Under the pieces are notes generated by a model. That model did not search any database, was not told the origin of the DNA, and saw only the letters and a list, made by a program, of their open reading frames with translations. A program made the translations under genes and the position numbers. This document shows, piece after piece, positions 32,909 through 42,009 of a DNA stretch of 57,687 bases (within the stretch, counting starts at the first letter, position 1; every line of letters starts with the position of its first letter). Source of the DNA: Acidimicrobiia bacterium (GTDB lineage Bacteria > Actinomycetota > Acidimicrobiia > Spongiisociales > Spongiisociaceae); NCBI GenBank assembly GCA_022827785.1, contig JAJEIM010000035.1, forward strand, positions 1 to 57,687. The letters run 5' to 3'.

Positions 32909-34492
32909 TCAGCCTCCGAAGGCGGTCCGGGCCAGGTTGACCACCGCGTCGGTCGTGGCCCCCAGGACGATCCGCGGATAGACGCCTATGGCCACGATGG
33001 CCACGATCAGCGGCGCCCAGGCCAGCCACTCGGTGGTCCCGACATCGTTGAACTCGTGACCTGACCACTCGGCCTTGGGCTCGCCAAGGTTGACCCTCTG
33101 GAGCATCCACAGCATGTACCCGGCGGTGAGGACGGTTCCGATGGCGCCGATCACCATGTAGGTCTGGAACTGGCTCAGGCTGAGCCCGGCCAGAGGTCGG
33201 TAGGCCCCGAGGAGCGACATGAACTCGCCCCAGAACCCGGCCAGGCCGGGCAGTCCCAAAGACGCCATGGCGGTGAAGGCGAGGATGCCCCCCATCCAGG
33301 GCATGAGCTTCTGGTTGCCTCCCAGCCGGGCGATCTCACGGGTGTGGTAGCGGTGATGCATCGAGCCGGCCAGGAAGAAGAGCAGGCCGGTGATCAGGCC
33401 ATGGGCGACCATGCCGATCAGTGAGGCGTTGAAGCCCACATCGGTCATGGTGGCGATGCCCAGCATGACGAAGCCCATGTGCCCGACCGAGGAGAATGCG
33501 ATCAGGCGCTTCACGTCGGTCTGGGCCAGGCAGGCCAGGGAGCCGTAGATGATGCCGATCACCGCCAGCAGTCCGATGAACGGCGCCCACTCCCGGGCCA
33601 TGTCGGGGAGAATCGGGATGCTGATCCGCAGGAAGGCGTAGGAGCCGAGCTTCAGCAGGATCGCCGCCAGGAGCACCGAGCCGACCGTGGGCGCGGCCGT
33701 GTGCGCGTCGGGGAGCCAGGTGTGGAAGGGCCACATGGGCACCTTCACCGCGAAGCCCAGGAACATCGCCCCGAACACCAGGAAGGCGAAGGTGCCGCTC
33801 CCGAAGGCGTTCTGCGACCCGAGCGCGATCAGGGTCGGGATGTCGAACGTGTTGTTCCCGAGAAAGTCGCCGGACCGGAAGTAGAGGGCGAGGAAGCCGA
33901 GCAACATGAAGGCCGAGCCGAACAGCGTGAAGAGGAAGAACTTGATGGCCGCGTAGAGCCGCATCGTCACCGTACGGCCCAGCACCGGGATGCGGCGCTT
34001 GGCGCTGTCCCCCCAGATCCCGATCATGAAGTACATGGGCAGGAGGACCAGCTCGAAGAAGATGAAGAAGAGCACCAGGTCGAGCGCCACGAACGTGCCG
34101 TTCATGCCGGTGGCCAGGAGCAGGATCAGGGCAAGGAAGCCCCGGACGTTGCGAGGCTCCTCCCAGTGATCCCACGAGTAGATGACCGCCAGCACCGTCA
34201 CCACCGCCGACAGGACCAGGAGCGGCAGGCTGATGCCGTCGATACCGATGTGGTAGCGGGCGCCGATGGCGGGGATCCAGCTCTCGGAGACCTCGAACTG
34301 GAACTTCTCCGAGCTTCCGTAGTTGAAGTTGGCCGCCACCGCAACGGCCAGCACCGCGGTCAGGCCGGTGGTCAGTAGGGCGAGCCACTTCTGGGCGTCC
34401 TCCCGGGCCTTGGGCAGGGCGAACAGGGCTAGCGCGCCCGCTGCGGGCAGGAACACGATGAGGCTGAGCCCCGCGGATTCAAACCATGCCAT
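32909..34492 (-). CDS. nuoM: NADH-quinone oxidoreductase subunit M
   Basis: A 527-residue antiporter-like subunit. It contains ELVLLPMYFMIGIWG (conserved Glu of TM5), PFHTWLPDAHTAAPTVGSVL, and the Lys helix DVKRLIAFSSVGHMGFV, ending with the YMLWMLQRVNLG region. It pumps protons in the membrane arm beside NuoL. The ATG at 34492 lies 42 bases after the nuoL stop. Confidence 0.96.
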   Translation of the reverse strand: MAWFESAGLSLIVFLPAAGALALFALPKAREDAQKWLALLTTGLTAVLAVAVAANFNYGSSEKFQFEVSESWIPAIGARYHIGIDGISLPLLVLSAVVTVLAVIYSWDHWEEPRNVRGFLALILLLATGMNGTFVALDLVLFFIFFELVLLPMYFMIGIWGDSAKRRIPVLGRTVTMRLYAAIKFFLFTLFGSAFMLLGFLALYFRSGDFLGNNTFDIPTLIALGSQNAFGSGTFAFLVFGAMFLGFAVKVPMWPFHTWLPDAHTAAPTVGSVLLAAILLKLGSYAFLRISIPILPDMAREWAPFIGLLAVIGIIYGSLACLAQTDVKRLIAFSSVGHMGFVMLGIATMTDVGFNASLIGMVAHGLITGLLFFLAGSMHHRYHTREIARLGGNQKLMPWMGGILAFTAMASLGLPGLAGFWGEFMSLLGAYRPLAGLSLSQFQTYMVIGAIGTVLTAGYMLWMLQRVNLGEPKAEWSGHEFNDVGTTEWLAWAPLIVAIVAIGVYPRIVLGATTDAVVNLARTAFGG

Positions 34493-34534
34493 GTCGCTCG
34501 TCCTTCCTCTGTCTTCTCTCGGGTACGTTGCCGT

Positions 34535-36598
34535 CTATGTGACCAGCACGAAGGCCACCACCAGCAGGAGGGCGCCCACCACGAAGGCTCCTGCATATTG
34601 CTGCACCTTGCCGCTCTGGAGAAGTCGCAGCTTCCCGCCTGCGCCTCTGGTTCCACCCGCGGCGGCGTTGAGCAACAGGTCGATGCCCTGCTGGTCCAGG
34701 CGTCCGTAGACCAGCCCGCCCAGCCAGGCGGTCACCGCGCCGGCGCCGTTGATGACCGCATCGATGACGTAGCCGTTCACCCAGTCGACGGCCCGGGCCA
34801 GCGGACCCTTGATCGGGTTGACCACGCCCTTCATGTAGAGGTCGTCGATGTAGTACTTGCGGCGCAGGAGCGGGTAGAGCACCGGGACCTCCAGCCTGTC
34901 GCGCGCCGGCTGGGTCTCCGCCTCCGGCGAGAACAGCCTCCAACCCAGGGCGATGCCGGCCACCGCTGCGATCAGGCCGTAGGCGGCCAGATCCCATTCG
35001 ATCGCCTTCGGGTGGTAGTCGCCCATGGGGACGATGCGGGCGCCCACCCAGTCCGTGAAGTTGCGGATCGGACCCCATGACACTCCGGGGATGTTGAGCA
35101 GTCCGGCGATGACGCTGGGGACCGCCAGGGCCACCAGCGGCCAGGTCATGACGCGGGGTGACTCGTGGGGATGGCCGTGGCCCTTGTAGGTGCCGAAGAA
35201 GGTGAGCGCTACTGCCCGGGTCATGTAGAAGGCGGTCACGAATGCTCCCAGGATCGCCACCCACATGAAGGCGGTGTACCCCTCGTGGCCGAGGGTGGCG
35301 AGGATCTCGTCCTTCGACCAGAACCCGGCCAGCGGGATCACCCCGGCCAGCGAAATCGACCCGACCACGAAGGTCCAGAATGTGACCGGCATCTCCTTGC
35401 GCAGACCCCCCATGTCACTCATGTTGTTCGAGTGGACGGCGTGGATCACCGAGCCGGCCCCCAGGAACAGCAGGGCCTTGAAAAACGCATGGGTGAACAG
35501 GTGGAATAGCCCGGCCGTGTAGCCGCCGGCGGCGACCGCCGCCATCATGTAGCCCAGCTGGGACACCGTGGAATAGGCCAGAACCCGCTTCAGGTCGTCG
35601 GCGACCAGCGCCAGGAAGCCCAGCACGAACAGGGTGATCACCGCGATCGTCACCATCCATGGCCGGGCCTCGGTCGCCATCTGGTGGTAGAGGGGGAAGG
35701 TCCGGGCCATCAGGTAGATGCCGGCGGTGACCATGGTGGCGGCGTGCATCAGGGCCGAGACCGGGGTGGGACCGGCCATAGCGTCCGGCAGCCAAACATG
35801 GAGGGGGAACTGGGCGGACTTGCCCATCGCCCCGAAGAAGAGAAGCAGGGCTCCGGCCACCGCCACCCCTCCAAGGAGATCGCTATGGGCATCGGCCGCC
35901 ACGCTGAGCTCGGAGAAACGGAAGCTGCCCAGCGCGGGGCCCAGGAGGATCGTCCCGAGGATCAGGCCCACGTCGGCCACCTTGTTGGTCATGAAGGCCT
36001 TGACCGCCGCGTCGCTGTTCTCCTTCTCCTCCCAGTAGTGGCCTATGAGCAGGTAGCTGGCCAGCCCGACCCCCTCCCAGCCGATGATCAGCTGGATCAG
36101 GTTGGGGGCGCCCACCAGCACCAGCATGGAGCCGGCGAACAGCGAGAGGGAGGCGAAGAACCACGGCACCCGGATGTCGCCCTTCATGTACCCGTGGGCG
36201 TAGACGAAGACCAGGAAGCCCACGAAGGCCACCACCCAGTACATCATGATGGAGAGACCGTCCACCACGAATCCCAGCTCGAAGGCCAGGTTGCGGTCGG
36301 TGATCCCGAGGGTGCCGATCTCCGCGATGGTCAGGTTCACCTCGCGGTAGATGCCTCCGGCCATGTTCTGGACGAACAGCACGCTGGCCCACACCAGGTT
36401 GACGCCCATGGCGCCGATGGCAAGCTCGGCGCCCAGGCCCTTCATGCGCTTGCCCACCAGGATGATGGCCAGGAAGGCCACGAAGGGCAGCACCAGCATG
36501 ATCCAGGCGGTCCCGGCGAAGAACCCGCCGGATGACAGGTCGGCCGCGCCGTCCCCGGCGGCCAGGATCGAGGGGGCCGAGGTCACTGCGCTCACCAT
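34535..36598 (-). CDS. nuoL: NADH-quinone oxidoreductase subunit L
   Basis: A 687-residue distal antiporter-like subunit with the long C-terminal lateral helix. Blocks GWEGVGLASYLLIGHYW (TM5 Glu), PLHVWLPDAMAGPTPVSALM, and DLKRVLAYSTVSQLGYM are typical. The C-terminal region LLRRKYYIDDLYMKGV precedes the end helix. The start overlaps the nuoK stop by 7 bases, indicating coupling. Confidence 0.96.
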   Translation of the reverse strand: MVSAVTSAPSILAAGDGAADLSSGGFFAGTAWIMLVLPFVAFLAIILVGKRMKGLGAELAIGAMGVNLVWASVLFVQNMAGGIYREVNLTIAEIGTLGITDRNLAFELGFVVDGLSIMMYWVVAFVGFLVFVYAHGYMKGDIRVPWFFASLSLFAGSMLVLVGAPNLIQLIIGWEGVGLASYLLIGHYWEEKENSDAAVKAFMTNKVADVGLILGTILLGPALGSFRFSELSVAADAHSDLLGGVAVAGALLLFFGAMGKSAQFPLHVWLPDAMAGPTPVSALMHAATMVTAGIYLMARTFPLYHQMATEARPWMVTIAVITLFVLGFLALVADDLKRVLAYSTVSQLGYMMAAVAAGGYTAGLFHLFTHAFFKALLFLGAGSVIHAVHSNNMSDMGGLRKEMPVTFWTFVVGSISLAGVIPLAGFWSKDEILATLGHEGYTAFMWVAILGAFVTAFYMTRAVALTFFGTYKGHGHPHESPRVMTWPLVALAVPSVIAGLLNIPGVSWGPIRNFTDWVGARIVPMGDYHPKAIEWDLAAYGLIAAVAGIALGWRLFSPEAETQPARDRLEVPVLYPLLRRKYYIDDLYMKGVVNPIKGPLARAVDWVNGYVIDAVINGAGAVTAWLGGLVYGRLDQQGIDLLLNAAAGGTRGAGGKLRLLQSGKVQQYAGAFVVGALLLVVAFVLVT

Positions 36599-36897
36599 CG
36601 CATCAGATCCAATTGGTCGATGTTGCCCGAGGCGCGGTTACGGAACACCAGGAGAATGATGGCCAGGCCGATCCCGACCTCGGCGGCGGCGATGGTGATG
36701 ACGAAGATGGCGAAGATCTGGCCGTGGGCGGCCGCCGTGTTCCAGAACGCCTCGAAAGCGATCAGGTTGATGTTCACCGCGGCCAGCATGAGCTCCACTG
36801 CCAGGAGAACGGTCACCGCGTTGCGGCGCGACAGCAGGCCGTACACGCCGATGGAGAACATGAGAGCTCCCAGGATCAGGAACTGGCTCAGGACCAT
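36592..36897 (-). CDS. nuoK: NADH-quinone oxidoreductase subunit K
   Basis: A 101-residue three-TM subunit. It has the conserved membrane Glu residues in LLAVELMLAAVNINLI (TM2) and AAAEVGIGLAIILLVF (TM3), needed for proton translocation. Length and order (after nuoJ, before nuoL) are standard. The ATG at 36897 gives VLSQFLILGALMFSIG. Confidence 0.96.
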   Translation of the reverse strand: MVLSQFLILGALMFSIGVYGLLSRRNAVTVLLAVELMLAAVNINLIAFEAFWNTAAAHGQIFAIFVITIAAAEVGIGLAIILLVFRNRASGNIDQLDLMRW

Positions 36898-36919
36898 GCC
36901 GGGCTCCGTAGGCTCGAGG

Positions 36920-37486
36920 TCATACCCGGGCTCCCTCGTCCTCCTCGGCGGGGGTGAGGTCCTTGCGGGCCAGGGTAATCCCGCCTATCAGGGCGGCCAG
37001 CAGGACGAAGCCGACCGCCTCGAACGGGATCAGGTAGGTGTTGATGAACCCCTCGCCCAGGATCCCGGTGGCGGTCGCCCGGCCCACCGCGGGGAGCGGG
37101 TCCCCGAAGCCGCCCATCTGCTCGGTGACCGCGTTGATGAGCCAGAAGGTCACCGCGAAAACCCCGAGCGCGGCCGCCGCCGCGGGCCACCTGGTGTCGT
37201 GGCTGAGGTTGGTCTCCCGCCCGATCGGGGCCCTGGTGATCATGATTCCGAACAGGAACAGCACCACCACCGCCCCGATGTAGACCAGGACCAGCACCCA
37301 GGCCACGAACTCGGCCGACAGGAGGATGAACAGCCCGGCCGAGGCGGCCAGGGCCAGGACCAGGAACAGGGCGGCGTGGACCACGTTGCGGCTGGTCACC
37401 ACCCGTAGCGCCGCTATCACCATGGGGATCGCCATGGCGAGGAAAGCCCAGTTGACGGGCTCGACGATCCACTCGGAGAAGGTCAT
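36920..37486 (-). CDS. nuoJ: NADH-quinone oxidoreductase subunit J
   Basis: A 188-residue subunit with five hydrophobic segments. It contains NVVHAALFLVLALAASAGLF and the pi-bulge helix region VLVYIGAVVVLFLFGIMI, the hinge of the complex I coupling mechanism. It begins 40 bases after the nuoI stop. Confidence 0.95.
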   Translation of the reverse strand: MTFSEWIVEPVNWAFLAMAIPMVIAALRVVTSRNVVHAALFLVLALAASAGLFILLSAEFVAWVLVLVYIGAVVVLFLFGIMITRAPIGRETNLSHDTRWPAAAAALGVFAVTFWLINAVTEQMGGFGDPLPAVGRATATGILGEGFINTYLIPFEAVGFVLLAALIGGITLARKDLTPAEEDEGARV

Positions 37487-37526
37487 CCGACCCGTCCTCC
37501 CGGTCGGCGATCGCAGGCCGTCAGGG

Positions 37527-38048
37527 TCACGACTGGGCTCCCAGGCCCTTGGGCACCGTCTCCATCCAGTCCTGGAGCCGGTCCATGTCGTGCATCATCG
37601 GACCCATGCCGTACTCCGAGTACTCGTACTCGGGGGTCCAGAACAGGGCGTCGAAGGGGCAGACCTCCACGCAGATGCCGCAGTACATGCAGAGGGCGTA
37701 GTCGATGTCGAAGCGGTCCAGGGTGGCCCGGGCGCGAGGCCTCCCGCCGGGACGGGTCGGCGGCTTGACCTCCTTGTGACCCTCTATGTAGATACACCAG
37801 TCGGGGCAGGAGCGGGCGCAGAGCATGCATACCGTGCAGGCCTCCTGCTCCAGGGCGATGACCCCCCGTGCCCGGGGTACGGGGGTCTCCTTGACCTTGG
37901 GATAGTTGACCGTGGACCGCAGACCGAACCTGCCTCCGGACAGGTTGAAGGCCCAGGTCCGGAGCATGGTGGTGAAGGTGACCCGCATGCCGGACAGCAT
38001 GCCGAGCCGGGGCAGCTCCGTGAGGGAGGGCAAACGTGGGAGTTTCAT
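37527..38048 (-). CDS. nuoI: NADH-quinone oxidoreductase subunit I (two 4Fe-4S clusters)
   Basis: A 173-residue ferredoxin-like subunit that carries clusters N6a and N6b towards NuoB. The two motifs are CTVCMLCARSCP and CMYCGICVEVCP. The N-terminal amphipathic part precedes them, and the C-terminal tail has WTPEYEYSEYG. It starts one base upstream of the nuoH stop. Its length is usual for actinobacteria. Confidence 0.96.
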   Translation of the reverse strand: MKLPRLPSLTELPRLGMLSGMRVTFTTMLRTWAFNLSGGRFGLRSTVNYPKVKETPVPRARGVIALEQEACTVCMLCARSCPDWCIYIEGHKEVKPPTRPGGRPRARATLDRFDIDYALCMYCGICVEVCPFDALFWTPEYEYSEYGMGPMMHDMDRLQDWMETVPKGLGAQS

Positions 38049-39044
38049 CTATAGCACCACCTTCAGTACCGCGGTCACGATGATGTTCACGATCGAGATC
38101 GGGATCAACCACTTCCAGGCCAGCGTCTGGAGCTGATCCTCCCTCAGCCTGGGGAGGGTCCACCGCAGCCAGATCATCAGGAACACGAGGATTCCGACCT
38201 TGGCGAACAGGATGATCGGCGACAGCAGGGTGTCGGGGTTGATGCCCCACAAGCCGTACCCGCCCAGGAAGAGGGTGGCGGCGATCACCGACATCGAGAA
38301 CATGTTGGCGAACTCGGCCAGGAAGAAGAAGAGGAAGCGGAACCCGGAGTACTCGGTGACGTAGCCCATCACCAGTTCCGACTCGGCGATCGGCATGTCG
38401 AACGGGAGACGGGTCAACTCGGCGAGGGTGGCGATCATGAAGATCGCGAAGCCGATGAACTGCGTCAGGACGAACGGCCAGCCCTGGGCCACCTGCGCCG
38501 ACACGATGCCCTGCATCGACATCGTTCCCGCCTGGATCACGACGCCGACCGTGGCGAGGACCAGCGGCAGCTCGTAGGCGATCAGCTGGCCGGCCGCGCG
38601 GAGTCCTCCGATCATCGAGTACTTGTTGGCCGACGACCATCCGGCCATGAGCACGCCGATGGTGCTGACCGACGAGATGGCCAGGGCGTAGAAGATCCCG
38701 ACCTCCAGGTCGCGCACGATCCCGTACCGGGACGAAGGGTGGAGGGGAACGATCACCAGCAGCGCCATCGTCCCCAGCATCACCAGGGCGGGCGCCCACT
38801 TGAATACGGGGCGGTCCGCCTCGTCGGGGATGATGTCCTCCTTCTGGATGAACTTCACCCCGTCAGCGATCAGCTGGGCCCATCCGAACCGCCCTCCGGC
38901 GAAGTAGGGGCCCACCCGGCTCTGCATGTGGGCGGAGAGCTTCATCTCGGCGTAGCCGATCACCATGCCGATGACGGGAACGACCGCCGCCGCCACCGCC
39001 AGCTTGATGGCCAGCAACCACCAGAACGTCAGCTCGAACGTCAT
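38049..39044 (-). CDS. nuoH: NADH-quinone oxidoreductase subunit H
   Basis: A 331-residue eight-TM subunit that forms the quinone site with NuoB and NuoD. Blocks MQSRVGPYFAGGRFGWAQ, the Glu-rich loop ELTRLPFDMPIAESELVMGY, and SGFRFLFFFLAEFANM are diagnostic. The start is set by an ATGA overlap (39041-39044) with nuoD, so nuoD is followed directly by nuoH with no nuoE, nuoF or nuoG between them. Confidence 0.95.
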   Translation of the reverse strand: MTFELTFWWLLAIKLAVAAAVVPVIGMVIGYAEMKLSAHMQSRVGPYFAGGRFGWAQLIADGVKFIQKEDIIPDEADRPVFKWAPALVMLGTMALLVIVPLHPSSRYGIVRDLEVGIFYALAISSVSTIGVLMAGWSSANKYSMIGGLRAAGQLIAYELPLVLATVGVVIQAGTMSMQGIVSAQVAQGWPFVLTQFIGFAIFMIATLAELTRLPFDMPIAESELVMGYVTEYSGFRFLFFFLAEFANMFSMSVIAATLFLGGYGLWGINPDTLLSPIILFAKVGILVFLMIWLRWTLPRLREDQLQTLAWKWLIPISIVNIIVTAVLKVVL

Positions 39045-40225
39045 CGGTCGACATCCCCGAGCACGAAGTCCAGCGACCCCATGATGGCGATGAAGTCGGG
39101 GACCAGGGCGTTCTCCAGGATCCACGGCAGGATCGAGAGGTTGGAGAACGAGGCGGAGCGGATCTTGAGGCGGTAGGGCCCGAGACCGCCGAGGGAAACC
39201 AGGTGGTAGCCCATCTCACCCTTCGGGTTCTCGGCCCGCACGTAGGTCTCGCCGGCCGGAACCTTGATGATGCGGGGCACCTTCGCCTGGAGCGGGCTCG
39301 ACGGGAGGCCGTCGATGGCCTGGGTGATGATGCGGGCCGACTGGCGGATCTCCTCGAGGCGCACCCACCACCGGTCCCAGCAGTCGCCGTTCCGGCCCAC
39401 CGGGATGTCGAAGTCGAAATCGCCGTAGGGCAGGTAGTCCGACACCTTCCTCAGGTCGAACCCGGCGCCCGAGGCCCGCAGGTTCGGACCCGAGACCCCG
39501 TAGGAAGCAGCCACATCGACCGGCATGATCCCCACGCCCTTGGTGCGGGCCAGGAACACCTCGTTGCCCGCCACCAGGTTCTCGATCTCGTCGCACGTGG
39601 CGAGCACCTTCGTCATGGCATCCCTGGTCTCGGCCAGGAAGCCGGAAGGTATGTCCATGCCTGCCTTCTTGGTGGTCGGCCCGGCCGCGTAGACGGGCTT
39701 GACCCCCCCGAGGCGGTTGAAGTTGGGGTGGAAGCGGCCTCCGGTGACCGACTCCAGCAGGTCCAGCACCCTCTCCCGTTCCCGGAGGGCGAAGAAGAGC
39801 GGCGTGGCGGCGCCCAGCTCCAGCGGGTAGGAGGCCATGAACACCAGGTGGGACGAGATCCGCGCCATCTCGGTGAGCACCAGCCTGATCCACTGCGCCC
39901 GGGGCGGGGCCTCCACGCCCATCAGGCGCTCGGCCGCCACCACGAACGGGACCTCGTTGGCGAACCCCGAAACCCAGTCGATCCGGTTGATGATGGTGAT
40001 TATCTGGGGGTAGGTGCGAACCTCCGACAGCTTCTCGTAGCCCCTATGCATGTACCCGATGACCGGGCGGACGTTGGTGGCCCGCTCGCCGTCGACCGTG
40101 GCCACCAGGCGCAGCACGCCGTGGGTGGACGGATGCTGGGGACCGATGTTGAGGGTCATGCCCTCGGTCTCCAGCTCGACGGAGACGGCCGCCTCCGACA
40201 GGTGGTGGGCGAGGGTGCGATCCAT
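39041..40225 (-). CDS. nuoD: NADH-quinone oxidoreductase subunit D
   Basis: A 394-residue 49-kDa-type subunit. It shows LNIGPQHPSTHGVLRL near 27-42 (quinone-pocket His), RGYEKLSEVRTY, and the C-terminal GSLDFVLGDVDR. Its separation from nuoC shows this is not the fused nuoCD type. The start is the ATG at 40225. The 70 bases between nuoC and nuoD hold a long inverted repeat. Confidence 0.95.
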   Translation of the reverse strand: MDRTLAHHLSEAAVSVELETEGMTLNIGPQHPSTHGVLRLVATVDGERATNVRPVIGYMHRGYEKLSEVRTYPQIITIINRIDWVSGFANEVPFVVAAERLMGVEAPPRAQWIRLVLTEMARISSHLVFMASYPLELGAATPLFFALRERERVLDLLESVTGGRFHPNFNRLGGVKPVYAAGPTTKKAGMDIPSGFLAETRDAMTKVLATCDEIENLVAGNEVFLARTKGVGIMPVDVAASYGVSGPNLRASGAGFDLRKVSDYLPYGDFDFDIPVGRNGDCWDRWWVRLEEIRQSARIITQAIDGLPSSPLQAKVPRIIKVPAGETYVRAENPKGEMGYHLVSLGGLGPYRLKIRSASFSNLSILPWILENALVPDFIAIMGSLDFVLGDVDR

Positions 40226-40226
40226 C

Positions 40227-40297
40227 AGTGGTCTGCCTGTGAAACGACGTCGTGATATGCAGGCAGAGCGCAGCGGGAGTTTTGCAGGCAGACCACT
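40227..40297. repeat. 13-bp perfect inverted repeat between nuoC and nuoD
   Basis: The arms AGTGGTCTGCCTG (40227-40239) and CAGGCAGACCACT (40285-40297) are perfectly complementary. The right arm includes two bases of the nuoC stop codon. The 45-base loop carries the palindrome ACGACGTCGT (40244-40253) and a second near-copy of TGCAGGCAGA. The element fills the nuoC-nuoD gap, in an operon whose other junctions are short or overlapping. It could be an RNA processing or attenuation structure, or a small inserted repeat. Confidence 0.8.
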
Positions 40298-40898
40298 ATG
40301 ACCCGGGGCTCTCGGTGGACGGGCCGGTCCCGTTCTCGGGCATGTCCTCGACATCGACCTTGCCCGGCCAGGGCTTCACCTCCCGGCTCAGCAACGGGAA
40401 GTCCTTGCGGAGCGGGTAGCCCTCGAACGAGTCGGGCAGGTAGAGCTTGGTGAGATCCGGATGGCCCTGGAAGTCGATGCCGAACATCTCGGCGGCCTCC
40501 CGCTCGTGCCAGTTGGCCCCCGGATAGACATCGGCCACGCTCTCGATGGACGGGGAGTCATGGTCGAGGTCGGTCGAGATGATGGCCAGGTTGCCTTCCG
40601 ACAGATCGGAGACCGCGCAGAGCAACTCGTAGCGCTCCTCCACCGGCTCGCCGGGCTCGTCCCCCACAGCCACATCGTTGGTCCAGTCGACGGCGGACAG
40701 CCAGGACAGGAACACCAGACCCAGGTCACTCGAGGTTACGGCCAGGGCGTCCTTCCAGGCGGTGGGCGCCACCCGCACCTTGACGGTCCCGTGGGACACC
40801 TCGGCCCGGCCGCCCACCGCTGCGGCCACCCGATCGGCGAACTCCTCGAGCGCGCTGGCCGTCTCGGAGGCGCTGTTCTCAGACGGGTTGGCGGTCAC
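40296..40898 (-). CDS. nuoC: NADH-quinone oxidoreductase subunit C
   Basis: A 200-residue 30-kDa-type subunit. It has [21 protein letters not shown], the central [20 protein letters not shown] block, and [14 protein letters not shown] followed by [10 protein letters not shown], all conserved. The ATG at 40898 lies 20 bases inside the nuoB 3' end. The extreme C-terminus is acidic and variable. Confidence 0.95.
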   Translation of the reverse strand: MTANPSENSASETASALEEFADRVAAAVGGRAEVSHGTVKVRVAPTAWKDALAVTSSDLGLVFLSWLSAVDWTNDVAVGDEPGEPVEERYELLCAVSDLSEGNLAIISTDLDHDSPSIESVADVYPGANWHEREAAEMFGIDFQGHPDLTKLYLPDSFEGYPLRKDFPLLSREVKPWPGKVDVEDMPENGTGPSTESPGS

Positions 40899-41379
40899 GC
40901 TGCTTCCACTTGTCGCGCACGTCCTCGCCCTTGATCTTCTCCTGCAGCAGGACGATCCCGTCCATCAGAGCCTCCGGCCGGGGCGGGCACCCGGGCACGT
41001 ACACATCCACCGGAATGATCTGGTCCACTCCCTTGGTGACCGAGTAGGAATCCCAGTAGGGACCGCCGCAGTTGGAGCAGGAGCCCATCGATATTACGTA
41101 CTTGGGCTCGGGCATCTGCTCGTAGAGGCGCTTGACGGCCGGTGCCATCTTGTCGGTGACGGTTCCGGCCACCACCATCAGATCGGCCTGCCGCGGCGAG
41201 GCCGGCAAGGGGATGATCCCGAAGCGCATGAAGTCGTACCGTGGTCCGGAGGCGGCCATCATCTCGATCGCGCAGCAGGCCAGGCCGAACTGGAACAGCC
41301 AGAGGGAATAGCGGCGGGACCAGTTGAGCAACCACGAAACCGGCTTCAGGCCCCCGAAGCGATCGGCAACTACTCCCAC
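40879..41379 (-). CDS. nuoB: NADH-quinone oxidoreductase subunit B (cluster N2)
   Basis: A 166-residue subunit holding the terminal 4Fe-4S cluster N2. Its Cys ligands are in [10 protein letters not shown] (35-36), [10 protein letters not shown], and [10 protein letters not shown]. The start is a GTG at 41379 overlapping the nuoA stop by 10 bases; a longer upstream reading would be an artefact of the overlapping frame. Length matches NuoB (about 160-190). Confidence 0.95.
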   Translation of the reverse strand: MGVVADRFGGLKPVSWLLNWSRRYSLWLFQFGLACCAIEMMAASGPRYDFMRFGIIPLPASPRQADLMVVAGTVTDKMAPAVKRLYEQMPEPKYVISMGSCSNCGGPYWDSYSVTKGVDQIIPVDVYVPGCPPRPEALMDGIVLLQEKIKGEDVRDKWKQRDRQPV

Positions 41380-41735
41380 CGGAGCACCCCTTTGCGCACC
41401 GCGTACAGGAGCCCTTCGAGGAGGGTCAGGATGAAGACGGTGATGGCGATCACGCCAGGCATGCCGAGCTCCTCCGACATGATCGCCCACGGGAAGATGA
41501 AGACGGCCTCGACGTCGAAGAGCACGAACAGCAGCCCGAAGATGTAGTAGCGGACGAAGGTCTGGTTCCAGCCCTCCCCCACCGCGTCGACGCCGCATTC
41601 GTAGGTGGCGACCTTCTCCCTGGTGGGGTTGGAGGGCCGCACGAGGTAGGTGATCCCCAGCGTGAGGGCCACCAGCAGGACTCCGAATGCGGCGAAGGCG
41701 GCCACTGCGACGTAGTCCTGGAAGTATTCGCTCAC
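41370..41735 (-). CDS. nuoA: NADH-quinone oxidoreductase subunit A
   Basis: A 121-residue three-TM subunit. The loop [15 protein letters not shown] contains the conserved Cys, followed by the [19 protein letters not shown] helix with its acidic residues. It is the first gene of the operon A-B-C-D-H-I-J-K-L-M-N. A TATACT at 41853-41848 on this strand is a reasonable -10, giving a leader of about 105 nt. Confidence 0.96.
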   Translation of the reverse strand: MSEYFQDYVAVAAFAAFGVLLVALTLGITYLVRPSNPTREKVATYECGVDAVGEGWNQTFVRYYIFGLLFVLFDVEAVFIFPWAIMSEELGMPGVIAITVFILTLLEGLLYAVRKGVLRWE

Positions 41736-41847
41736 GGTCGTTCCACCCGTCGCCTTGGTCGCCCTACTCCGGCCAGTGGGGATGCTGTATCGCCCCGATG
41801 CTCCGAGTGGAACGAGGTCAGGCCGTCACCCACTCGAAGGCCGTCTG

Positions 41848-41853
41848 AGTATA
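41848..41853 (-). promoter_or_regulatory. Putative -10 element of the nuo operon
   Basis: On the minus strand TATACT matches the -10 consensus in five of six positions. The -35 region 17 bases upstream (TTCAAT) is weak. It is the best candidate in the 274-base gap upstream of nuoA. Confidence 0.4.
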
Positions 41854-41908
41854 CGCTTATGGCTCCTTCGATTGAATTCCACCCGCTCGGCGGCCTGCCC
41901 GGAGACGA

Positions 41909-41939
41909 CCTGCGGCGCCGCAGGCGAACCTAAGGTTCG
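41909..41939. promoter_or_regulatory. Two abutting perfect palindromes upstream of nuo
   Basis: CCTGCGGC-GCCGCAGG (41909-41924) is directly followed by CGAACCT-A-AGGTTCG (41925-41939). Both are perfect dyads and lie between the nuo promoter region and the plus-strand four-TM gene. They may be a double operator or a cruciform; the binding protein is unknown. Confidence 0.5.
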
Positions 41940-42009
41940 AGGAGACGGCGAGATACGGTTGGCAAGCCGTTCTCTTCCTCCCTCCGGGCCGGTGAAAGGA
42001 GACCAGAAC

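Noticed and set aside
39041-39044. Possible deletion of nuoE, nuoF and nuoG between nuoD and nuoH
   Set aside because: The two genes overlap in a clean ATGA with full-length ends, so there is no sign of a deletion scar. I treat it as an 11-gene arrangement.
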